From the NCBI RefSeq assembly GCF_030247195.1, contig NC_080670.1, positions 214,446,546 through 214,510,545 on the forward strand: a stretch of DNA of 64,000 bases, given 5' to 3'. Shown piece after piece: positions 22,826 through 32,945 of the stretch. The first letter of the stretch is position 1. Each line of letters opens with the position of its first letter. Under the pieces are notes generated by a model. That model did no database searches, had not been told where the DNA came from, and saw nothing but the letters and a program-made list of their open reading frames with translations. The stretch comes from Topomyia yanbarensis (lineage: Eukaryota; Arthropoda; Insecta; Diptera; Culicidae). A program made the translations under genes and the position numbers.

Positions 22826-23876
22826 CGCGGAGTGAGTAAACTCGTAATGCACCGTAAAAAATAACTGTGGCCGACCCACTAGGGCATAACAATGCGTATT
22901 TACCCCGCATATTCGATGTGGTACCTAGTGGACCATAAATGATTCAAATTAGAGACAAATGTTATTTCAAATACCAAAACAATCTAAAAATCCGAATTGA
23001 AAAATTCAAGCTTCCAAAATCCAAGACTCCGAGGATTCGAGAATTCTAAGGATCTGAGGCACAGACAATCCGGGAATCAAAAATTACAAGAATCTGAAAA
23101 AGCAAAGGATATGAGAATCATGGCATTCGAGAATCCAAGAATCCATTTATCCAACGGTCACAGAATCAGATCTTAGTAACAGAGAATCTTATATTCCAAG
23201 AAGCGGGGAAACCGAGAATACGTGGATCTAAAAATCAGAGAAAACAAAATTCTAAGAATCAGAGAATTAAAAAGTCCAAAAATTGAAGAATCCAAAATCT
23301 GAGGATCAGTTTGAGTATCCAAAAATTCGAGAGTCTGGGGATCCCAAAATCTGAGAACCCTGGAATCTAAGATTCGGAGAAATCTAGAAACCCAAAATCT
23401 GAGGATCCCAAAAGCCGAAAATTTGAGCATAATTCAAAAACCCCTAATCCAATAATTTGAGAATACAAGACTCCGAGGATTCGACAATATGAGAGTTCGA
23501 AAATTTGAGATTCAAGAATCATTGGGACACGGATCTTTCGATGGTTCTACGCAAGTGTAATTTCGAAAATGCTTCAAACTTTCATTTTTGTTTCTTACAA
23601 TCATGATATTTAGGAACAGTGGAAAAGTTCTCTCATTCGTTCAATTTTTTCCCTGATTTAGTGATATGATCAAATGACAAAGTGAATTTTTGGACACAGT
23701 TATCTATATGGCCGATATCAGTTAATCGCGGAGTGAGTAAACTCGAAACGCACCGTAATAAATAACAGTAGCCGACCCACTAGGACATAACAATGCGTAT
23801 TTGCCCCGCAGGTTCGATGTGGTATCTAGTGGACCATAAATGATTTAAATCATAGGCAAATGTTTCAAATAACTAA
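22826..23876. repeat. Repeat flanked by about 150-bp direct repeats with a degenerate tandem core
   Basis: A block beginning CGCGGAGTGAGTAAACTCG and containing CCGACCCACTAGG, CATAACAATGCGTATTT and GTGGACCATAAATGATT occurs at 22826-22978 and again, about 90 per cent alike, at 23727-23876 in the same orientation. Between them, 22980-23520 is a very worn short-period repeat built from GAATCCAA / GAATCTGA-like words. It could be a small LTR-like or satellite-carrying element. Confidence 0.7.
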
Positions 23877-24605
23877 ATAATATGTCTGTAGCTGAGAGAA
23901 TGATTCATAGGAAATCGATTTGATTCGGAAAAAATAACACGCGGTAACAATTCTATAAAATATTGTGTACTATCGATTCGTCTGAAGACTGAAAATCTTT
24001 CCACTCCGAGCAGAGATACTTTTTCCCCAATGGTTTCGTCTTACGTTGCACAGTGAGGAAAAAGTATAAAAAATACGACATTACTTAATAGTTTAGAAGG
24101 TAGAAGGCTAGGTGCGCTCATAGGACCAACGAAATTACACAGTTTATTTTAGTGCATCTCGATCGTATCTCATCAGTATCTGACAGTGGCTAAGCACCAG
24201 ACAGACGCCAAATTCGAATACAAATACCAGTTACTGATGAGGCAAAGTCGAAACGTATCAGGTGTACCCAAAGACAGATCATGTAGTCGTAACTCGACTC
24301 TATCATCATTTATCTTAACCGTAAACGTATTCAACAAAGAGTTTCATATTGGTCTTCTAGATGAAGTCATCTACTTGGAGGCAATTGTGAAATTGTACCA
24401 AAACCATATTCCGTATATGCTGGAATTGAATAAGAATAACTTTGTAGTTGGCAATACTCACAGACGTTTACATTTTATTCGTACAATTTTTTGTGATTTT
24501 TTCGGTTAATATGCTAATCTTTTGGAAGGATTCAAGTTTATTGGTTTTTTTATAAAACTTTAATTAACCTACTCAAAGCAATTTTCTTAATCAAATAATT
24601 TATTT

Positions 24606-25530
24606 TTTGCCTTTCTCATATAAAGAAAGGCTATGCAATCACTGTAAAAATCGACTTTTTAACCGAGGCCCGGAGGGCCGAGTATCATACACCATTCGAT
24701 TCAGTTCGTCGAGATCGGCAAATGTCTGTGTGTGTATGTATGTGTGTGTGTGTATGTGTGTGTGTGTCATTTAAACTCACACAATTTTCTCAGAGATGGC
24801 TGAACCGATTTTCGCAAACTTAGTTTCATCTGAAAGGTATAACGCTCCCATAAGCTGCTATTGAATTTTTAGTTGATCCGACTTCCGGTTCCGGAGTTAC
24901 GGGTTGAAGAGTGCGGTCACACAGCAAATTCCCATATAAACTGGTACCACCATAATGTTCAAATGATGTAAAACATATTAAAATTGATGTAACATTACTC
25001 TAGTTTGCGGGTCTGGATCACTAATGATCAATCAAAGCAGCTTTGACCACATTGGTCACCTATGACAGTTCATGACGCCCCCGGGGAACCCGCCAAGTTC
25101 CTAAGCTAATATCACACCCATTCCCCAACGAATTCTCTACCGATTTTTACGAACTTAATTTCAAATGAGAGATACAGTAATGCCATTGACTGCTGCTGAA
25201 TTTCATTCGGTTCTGACTCTTGCTTCCGGAGTTACAGGGGTGTTAGTAAGGATACACTGGAATTTCCCATATAAATCGGTACAATCGTAATACCTCAGAG
25301 GCTAAAAACTATTGAAATGGTCACCAAATTACTTCTAATCGCAGATCTAGATCACTGATTGCCAATCAAACATTCTTTGAATATATTGTCCACTATCAAC
25401 GATTCCGGAAGTCCGGAATTCCGGGCATATTCCACAATTAAAGTCACATCGGTTCTTCGGTGATGACTGAACCGATTTTCTCAAACCAAGTCTCAAATCG
25501 AAGGCAAAATATGCAGTTGAGTATTGCGTA
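24606..25530 (+). repeat. Dispersed mosquito repeat, copy 1
   Basis: It starts TTTTTTGCCTTTCTCATATA with an imperfect CCTTTC/GAAAGG hairpin. It then has the palindrome GGCCCGGAGGGCC (24667), a (TG)n microsatellite (24728-24768) and several diverged blocks each containing GGCTGAACCGATTTT and TTCCGGAGTTAC. I remember this as a very abundant Aedes repeat. No coding capacity is seen. Confidence 0.75.
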
Positions 25531-25795
25531 GCCGCCCCTTCCCCCCCCTCCTCCCCACCTTGCCCTTACACCTCCCTCCTTCATCACTTCCCTCTTCTTG
25601 GATCACCCTCACGCCCAGATTTCCTTCATCCACCCCGTATACCGAAATAAGATGAAGGATTTCTGACGCATCCTCCACACCCACTAAACCCCCATTCCCT
25701 ACACGTTCAAACGCATTCCACCAACCTTTGCAAATTATAATCACATGAAGATAACATTGAACTCATGCTTATTAAGCTAATTAAATATTATTCTT
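25531..25795. other. C/T-rich low-complexity stretch between repeat copies
   Basis: The plus strand at 25526-25700 is strongly C- and T-rich (runs of CCCTCC). It may be an internal variant of the flanking repeat. Confidence 0.4.
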
Positions 25796-26806
25796 TTGCC
25801 TTTCTTATATAGAAAGGTTATGCAATTGCTCCAAAAACCGACTTTCTAACCGAGGCCCGGAGGGCCGAGTCTCATATAACATTCGACTCAGTTCGCCGAG
25901 ATCGCAAAATATCTGTGTGTATGTATGTGTGTATGTATGTATGTGTGTATGTGTATGTGTGTATGTATGTGTGTGTATGTGCGGATTTGTTAACAAAATG
26001 TCCACATCGGTTTCTCGGAGATGGCTGAACCGATTTTTACAAACTAAGATTCAAATGAAAGGTATAATATTCCCATAGGTTGCTATTGAATTTCATTTTC
26101 AACCGACATCTTGTTCCGAATTACGAGTTGAAGAGTATGGTTACAAAACAAAATTTGTTGATTTTTCCAAATCGGTTTCTCGGAATTTTCTGAACCGATT
26201 TTGACAAACTTAATTTTAAATGAAAGGTCCATCAGCTGCTGTTGAATTTTGTGTGGATCCGAGTTCTGGTTCCTGAATTACAGGGTGATACGTACGATCA
26301 CGCAGCAAATCCCGATTCTAACGAATTCTGCGATGAATGTAAAAAGGTGATTTTTTTTCCAAAATGTAAACACAACTGTTGAATTTGTAGATCTAGGTCC
26401 CCAACAGTCATTCAAAGTCTCTTTGGCCACACTGGCCACCATCGACGGATCCGGAAGCATCCAAAGTCAGAATAACGGTTATATTGGTTTCTCGAAAATG
26501 GCTAGATTTGCTCAACTTAGTCTCAAATGAAAGGTGTTGCGTCCCCAGAAACTGATATTAAATTCCATCTCCATCCGACTTCCAGCACCGGAGTTACGGG
26601 TTGTGGAGGTCGATCACATAGAAAACTCCGATTCAAACCGATACCGCGATGAATGCAAAAAGGTGCTCTTATATATACTTACCAAGTGTAATAAGAATGA
26701 AAGACATTTCCATAAAGTTATATTGTACGAACCAGCTATTAAATCATAGTTTGGAGAAATGAGAAAGGCACAATTGCACCTCTAGGTGGATTAAAACAGG
26801 TTTTTG
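25796..26806 (+). repeat. Dispersed mosquito repeat, copy 2
   Basis: Same layout as copy 1: TTTTGCCTTTCTTATATAG, GGCCCGGAGGGCC (25854), a (TG)n/(TATG)n run (25914-25980), then four or five tandem-like blocks with TGAACCGATTTT. This copy reaches what I take to be the true end: GAGAAAGGCACAATTGCACC and the words CTAGGTGGATTAAAACAGG near 26788-26804. Confidence 0.75.
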
Positions 26807-26829
26807 GGTTTTAACGTTAGTGCCAATAC

Positions 26830-27028
26830 CTTACTTAAGACTTTTTGGTGGTATCCAGCGGGGAAGCAATTACGTGAAAAAAAATCCTCCCACAGGCAGT
26901 AATTCGTACCTGCAACCCTTGGGACTCCTGTCCAATACACAAACCCTTATGCTATCCCTGGGCAATGATGACGTCCTAGGAAGAACACATGCTTATTGCA
27001 TTGAAGACAGTGATCGTACCACTGCCTT

Positions 27029-27074
<46 letters not shown>

Positions 27075-27075
27075 A
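26830..27075 (-). repeat. tRNA-related SINE-like repeat, minus-strand copy
   Basis: It is the diverged inverted counterpart of 28300-28550. The tRNA-like core lies near 26889-26962 and has lost the exact B box. A (GA)n run of about 40 bp (27032-27072) follows it and corresponds to the shorter CT run at 28295-28310 in the other copy. Pol III activity is not expected from this copy. Confidence 0.6.
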
Positions 27076-27155
27076 CACAACCGCCCGCTTCCACCCAACA
27101 CATTTGATCTATTTAATTTCCCCACTAAACACCAAGGTCAGGATTGGCAGCGGCG

Positions 27156-28021
27156 CACAGTGGCCGGAGGCTGGCCAAAACCTCAAAAATTTATTTTTGA
27201 AATATTGATATTTTATATTTTTCCTAAATTTCTCATGTATTGAATGATGTATATTCAAAATTTTATGATCATTGGATAAGAACACGATTTTTAACACGAG
27301 TTTAAACGTACCAAAGTCCGGATTTTTTAATGATTTTCATTTCCGAAACCACCATTGCTCTGTTCACTTCAAATGCATGTTGCTCTGTTGATTTTGGTCC
27401 GATTTTAGCACAACTAGTTTCATTGTGTAGAGGAACGAAAGAACTTGGTTAGTGAGTAAAATATATTTGGTAAATTTGCTTGGAACTATGACTTTTTAGT
27501 TTAAATATGTTTGAGGTGGTCAGATCAAAAATACTTTGTTCACTAATGTATTCTGTACAAATTTCGAAATCATTTCGGAACGGTCACATAGTATACATTC
27601 TATGTGAAATTACCTCTACTTTTCGAATATCATGGTCTCGTCCTGCGCATAGGTGCGCAAAAAGGTTTAAGGAGATTTTGAAGCTTTGTTGCTGATATGG
27701 AGACGCATGGTGTTTTGTGTGAAATAGTTAGACAATCTACAGTAAACCAACACGTTCAACAATGGTTTTTAAGTAGTGTTCTTCATTTTTCATGATATTG
27801 TTGACATTGGTGAACAGTAACGGAAAATCTATCATGAAAACGGGATCATAGTTATAAGAAAGGTTCAATGACACTGTATGGAAAAATGCATTTAATATTT
27901 TACGACTTTTGACTTCAAAAATGAGCTCAGCACCTCAAAATTAGCTTAAATTGTGATTTTCAGCCAAATTAGGTAACATTTGAGGTTTTGTCCGACTTTT
28001 GTTTGATGAGCCGCCACTGTG
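27156..28021. mobile_element. Non-autonomous DNA element (MITE-like), 866 bp
   Basis: Ends are CACAGTGGC and its inverse GCCACTGTG. CGGCG flanks both sides (27151-27155 and 28022-28026) as a possible 5-bp target duplication. The interior is A/T-rich without coding capacity. Because both flanks and ends are GC-rich, the boundary could be off by a few bases. Confidence 0.6.
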
Positions 28022-28294
28022 CGGCGGTTCCCGAGCAAATACTCATGGGTTCAAACGCCACATAGCCCCTTGAAAAAACCTTAAACTTGGTCTGTGACAA
28101 AATTCACACCCATCAAGACACCATAAAATGGTCTCAATAACCCATAAATACACCAACATATGGTATTTTATATGGGATCTACCGGACCATGGTGGTGGTG
28201 GTGTTTTCATGGTTTGAACCCATTTCAAACACCCATGTCAAACCCCATGACCATGGGGATATTATGGGCTTTTCGTTCGCTCGGGTTGTGTGTG

Positions 28295-28550
28295 ATCTCT
28301 CTTTCTCTCTAGCGGCAGCGGTACGATCACTTTCGCAACTGCGATAATCATGTGTTCTTTCTGGGATGTCATCATAGCCCAGGGATAGCACAAGGGTTTG
28401 TGCATTGGGCCGGAGTCCCAAGGGTTGTAGGTTCGAATCCAGCCCCTGGGAGGATTTTTTTCACGTAATTGCTGAATTACTTTAGCTTCAATATTTGGTT
28501 CAAAGTAAGAAAATTGAGCCTTCTTTGGTAGTATCCAACGGGGAAACAAA
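28295..28550 (+). repeat. tRNA-related SINE-like repeat with Pol III boxes
   Basis: The core 28378-28450 can fold as a tRNA-like cloverleaf: CCCAGGG (28378-28384) pairs with CCCTGGG (28444-28450). An A-box-like TAGCACAAGGG is at 28386-28396 and a perfect B box GGTTCGAATCC at 28430-28440. These are the internal RNA polymerase III promoter boxes of tRNA genes and tRNA-derived SINEs. The D and anticodon arms are poor, so I call it a SINE or tRNA pseudogene, not a working tRNA. Confidence 0.65.
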
Positions 28551-30832
28551 TCGAAAAGATGAGATACTGTCCTTACCTGTCAGAGTGTACCTGTCTTGTC
28601 AGAGTGTAAAGATCAGAAGCATGGCTTGCAAACACAGTTCTATATTTTGATGCCACTAAACCAGGACAATTTGACAAAATTATTATGTAGCAATTGCATA
28701 GTATACCATGTTCGTCAATATTTAATTTAGTCTCGTTCTTCTTGAATTAATTTTTTAGTTCCGTATATTTCATTGAAGCTAGTCAAATCAAATAATTTTT
28801 CTTCGAATCCACAGTCCGTTGCGGACTTTGCTGCCTATTCTTAGTCTACAGGGTAATTTCAGGGCTAGGGCTACGACCCTACTAATCATTAAGAATTATG
28901 ATTACCCTCTCAATCGTTAGGCCACTGTCCTCACTAAACGACCAAATGGATATATTGAAGAGTATTCTATCAATAGTCAATTAGTGTGTGTGTGTGTTAA
29001 CCTTCTAAATCTTGCTGACCGGCAGTCGTAGTATGAAAAAATGTTTTCTGTACAATCACCCCATGCAAACAACCTAATCTCGGGATGTAGTAGGTGTTAG
29101 CTCTACCAATTTTCCAATGACCCATTTCAGAATGACAGAGCCCTAGCGGTACATTCCGAGGTCATTTTTCCGTCGGTATGCTCCGCTCAATTGTAATACG
29201 TGTACCTCAGTTATACCACTATTATAATCAAACTTTCGATTCCTTGCCACGAAAGTATGTTCAAGGAATTGGCGCGTATTTAATGTTTCATATAATTCGC
29301 TGTAATTGTGTTTAATACATATATTTTATGGGGATTCTCATCTTTTCACCTTAAAACATCCAGGTGGGATCTATCTCAATGTATTTTCTTCGAGTCTCGA
29401 TTTCTACAAATGGTCAATTTATACGTTAACTCAACTGAGTTGAGGGTCTTTCCTGTAGTAAAAGAATCATTCACACTAGAGTATGTATATGGGAAAAAAT
29501 AAAACCGAGTAAATCTCGTTTAAATCAAGTGCGTGTAGTTTCCGCTGCTCCTGGTGAACCGTTTAATCGATTGGAAATCATTCGCTAGGATTGACCAACT
29601 TGTTCTTATCATCTTGATCACAAAACATTCATGTCGTCTTCGGTGTTACCGATCTAGCTCATGGTAGAATGTTCTTGTTTGCTTTTTGCACTAGCGAATT
29701 ACGCTTGTGTAATCGTTTTTTTCTAGTGTTTGAATGGTAGACTGTAGTAACATATTGCTTGCCATACCAACACTTTTCGATCAAATTAATTCAGTCGAAT
29801 CGACCTTACATCCTACCCTACGACGACGGTGTAATATTGTAGATCTAGAAGGGTTTTCGAGTTCCATTTCGCATAGTTTTCGTTGTTCATCAAAATGTAT
29901 GAGTCTTATTGCGAATACAATTCTGCACTTTAATCAGTAATTTTCTGCTTTTTATAAGTCTTCAGATTGTTTCGTTTCTTGATACGCTGGATCATTCCGA
30001 CGCTTGCATTCGCTTTATTGTCCAAATCATATATCGACATTGGTTTATTCTTCCTAATTAAAGATACCTTTTTTCTGGATCGGTTTCGGGGTGAAAGATC
30101 GGAGTTGTCTGCCTCTTCCTGGCAGTTCGTCCAGCGAATAATGTTCCCCGAACTTGTTTATGATAGATTTTATACCTACATGATAAATTCCAAAGCGTTT
30201 CACCTGTTTACGTTTAGTTACACTATTTTTCACTTAGCCATGTGCTCGAAACCTTAATTTTTACTTGATGTTCAATGCGCGACATGTTCAAAAGGAAGAA
30301 ATTTAACCTTACACAAAATGAACAAACGAAAGATGGAAGTCAAACGCACGGCATGCTACGATGAGCGCCTCAAAATCATTACAAACACGTGTGCATAGAA
30401 TATTTCCGATACATTCCTTATATATAGATTTTGATTCTACTCGTTTAATCTCAGTAGCGTGGTTTTTAGTGACAATCCGTCTCTTTACCTGACTCACCCT
30501 CTCATTGATACGTACGTAGCGTGGTCTTAGATATGATAGGGGCTTGTGCTTCATTGGTCTTGGCCAAAACTTAAACGATAACAGTACTAGATTACTTATA
30601 TGATGAAACAGGATAAAGGTTTTTCAAGATAGCCGAAATATACTCCAGTTGCATCTTAAATTAATGTTTTGCCTGCCAAACAGGCGAACAGATATGACAT
30701 AAGAAAGAGACAGATGGTCGCTTTTCAACATCGCGAGGTATGTAAAATGAGCAATGATTAAATGATGACAAACTGGAAAATGGCTCGTTGTACTCGTCGT
30801 AGCCGTAGTTTTTTTTCTTATGTTTTGCCAAT
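28551..30832. other. No gene recognised
   Basis: A/T-rich sequence. The open frames (29308-29502, 29734-29940, 29967-30257, 30309-30554 reverse) lack known motifs. A short (GT)n lies at 28984-28997. Confidence 0.35.
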
Positions 30833-30840
30833 CATGGAGG

Positions 30841-31591
30841 CAGTGTTGCCACAATTTAATCTGTACCGGGAGTTGAAAAATCTTTCCTATCTGTACTCTG
30901 CTATAGAAAAATCTGTACCGGATTCTGTACCGAAACAATAACAAGGTTGTTTAGAAAAATTATTTTTCCTATACATATTTTTCATTTGGGGAAATCAAAC
31001 CAGAAATTTTGACTCTTCTCTTTCACAATAAACCTCTTCACTCCTATGTGTTTTGCTCCCATGTGTGCATTCTACTCCATGGCCGCACACCTCAAAGAGT
31101 AGAAATAAAGAGGCTCTTTAGTGTGCATCATGGTCCCATGCGCACGGAAGCAGAGAAGACAACAAAAAAACATTTTAAAAACGTTCTTCCGATCAATCTT
31201 TATCTGAATCTGAATAGTTTGGTTCCCCTTCCTCCCTGTTTGCCAGTGAGGGGAGGCACAAAAAAGTGGCTCTTCAAGGTAACTCAATGTGCGAAATTTT
31301 GCATCTCTTGGTGCACAGCTCTTTCTCTTTTTCGTCTTCAAGTTTCTCTTTGGACGGGTGATCTCCACATCGCAGTGTTCTTGTGCCGCTCTTTTTTTGT
31401 GTTTCGCTCTTTGTGCACATTATGGGATGCATCGCAAGGTTAAATTATTTTACTCTTCTGTCATCTAAAAAAATCTGTACCAAACTGTACTTTTTTACAA
31501 AAATCTGTAATCTGTACCGTACAGAATCTGTACCAAAAACGCTTCAAAAATCTGTACCTTTCTAGATAAATCTGTACTTGTGGCATCACTG
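30841..31591. mobile_element. hAT-type MITE, 751 bp, with 8-bp duplication
   Basis: Ends are CAGTGTTGCCACAA and, inverted, CAGTGATGCCACAA. CATGGAGG flanks both sides exactly (30833-30840 and 31592-31599). Near both ends the word AATCTGTACC or its inverse recurs many times, a subterminal repeat pattern typical of hAT transposase binding regions. The open frames inside (for example 31009-31443) overlap on both strands and show no motif. Confidence 0.9.
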
Positions 31592-32226
31592 CATGGAGGT
31601 TTTAATCTTAGAGTCATTCTCCTCTTATTTTCAAGTTAGCAAAACCTATAACCCTACACGTGAGGCTAGAAATCGAATTCAGGTGATAGCTGTAGTTGGT
31701 TCTGGTACAAGGGATTCTTAAGAAGGGATCGAATCTTAGACTCTTCGAAAATCACAACAATTTATTAAAACGCTGTTCTTCACTCTCATATTCAGTTCCA
31801 ACATGTACGTACTGTAGGAGTGATACAATTCGGAATTTAATATTTGAAGCAGTTTACTTGGTCGATTAGAACAATAGGAAACACTTTATTGAGTATGATA
31901 ACTTTAAAGTCAAGTCCCACGTATATTGAGCTTAGTGATAACGAGGTGCAACTTTTCGCGCTGGCTAGGTCTAGAACCGCTAACGCAAGCGGCAGATTCA
32001 CATTACAGCAGTATTCTGGAGGGTGAGACTGCCACTAGACTGCTTATTACCTCTGGAGCAAGGCATCCCCTGCTCAGACTACGATGTGGACCTATACGCT
32101 CCTATTGTCCAACCAGGAAGTAAAATAATCTACGACAAAGGGGAACATTCGCGCCATTATTTACATATAAGCGATCGCCTAAAGCTCTAAGATGAGTCCG
32201 CCTGATTTTCAGAATGTTGTGCACTC

Positions 32227-32345
32227 AGGAGGGTTAAAATTTAAAATGGAGCTTAATCTCAAGGAAGTGACCAACCTACAGTTACACCACGCCCGTAATT
32301 GTGTACTGAAAATCCAGGCCTGGATTGTGGGCCAAAAACAATCCA
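32227..32345 (+). pseudogene. LINE ORF1 N-terminal fragment
   Basis: The reading KMELNLKEVTNLQLHHARNC beginning near 32242 matches the N-terminus of the ORF1 at 13938 (MELNLAEVTYIQLHHVK). Similarity ends after about 30 residues, and the following sequence is unrelated. It is a truncated old copy or a piece of a chimeric insertion. Confidence 0.6.
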
Positions 32346-32667
32346 AAAACACGCGTTACATTCAATGCAAAAAGCTTAGACGATTTTAAGAAAAGAGGTG
32401 ATTTCGGAGTTTTATCAAAAATGTTGATTTGAAGGCAAAAAACGATTTTTGAACAAGTTTTTTTTGCACGGATTATGCTTTTATTCTAATTCCTTAGAAG
32501 ATTTTTACAAAAGGACAAACGTCGGATCTTCAGGTTTCCTTTTGACCCACATAAAAGAAAAAAATAATCATCGTCTCACCAGTACCGGAGAAATTGATAT
32601 AAAACCCGGAGGCCCGAAGATCGTTTCCTTTTGGCCCGCACTTCTTCAAAAAAGCGAAACAGTATTA

Positions 32668-32945
32668 ACGGGTAGACGCCAAATATCGATGTCTGAGACC
32701 ATTTTAATAACCATGATAGCGACTTCCGGCTTAGCGAAATTCTCTAAAACCCAATCAATTTGGATATTTTTGGAACTGGCTTGACGAGTAGACGCCAGCT
32801 ATCGATGTATTTTGAAAACCAAGATGGCGACTTCCGTTTCGGCGAAATTCTCTAAAACCCCATCAATATGGGTATTTTTAGAACGGGCTTGATGAGTAGA
32901 TATCAGATATCGACGTTTGATGCGCTTTTGAGAATGAAGGTGACA
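32668..32945 (+). repeat. Tandem repeat, about 2.4 units of 108-116 bp
   Basis: Units start at 32668, 32784 and 32892, each with (A)CG/TGAGTAGA at the start, then ATATCGATGT, GATGGCGACTTCCG, GCGAAATTCTCTAAAACC and GGCTTG at the end. The third is partial. It is a minisatellite without coding capacity. I recall similar units as common in Aedes. Confidence 0.8.

Noticed and set aside
24700..26000. CRISPR-like or phage-like repeat array
   Set aside because: The regular-looking blocks are a diverged eukaryotic dispersed repeat with TG microsatellites; there are no uniform repeats and spacers.
26989..27107. Arg/Glu repeat peptides
   Set aside because: They are translations of a (GA)n microsatellite inside a SINE-like repeat.
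28378..28450. Functional tRNA gene
   Set aside because: The acceptor stem and B box are good, but the D and anticodon arms are poor, and a diverged second copy with the same flanks sits at 26889-26962, which points to a SINE.
31009..31443. 144-residue plus-strand frame and its reverse counterpart
   Set aside because: It lies wholly inside a 751-bp MITE with a clean target duplication and has no motif.
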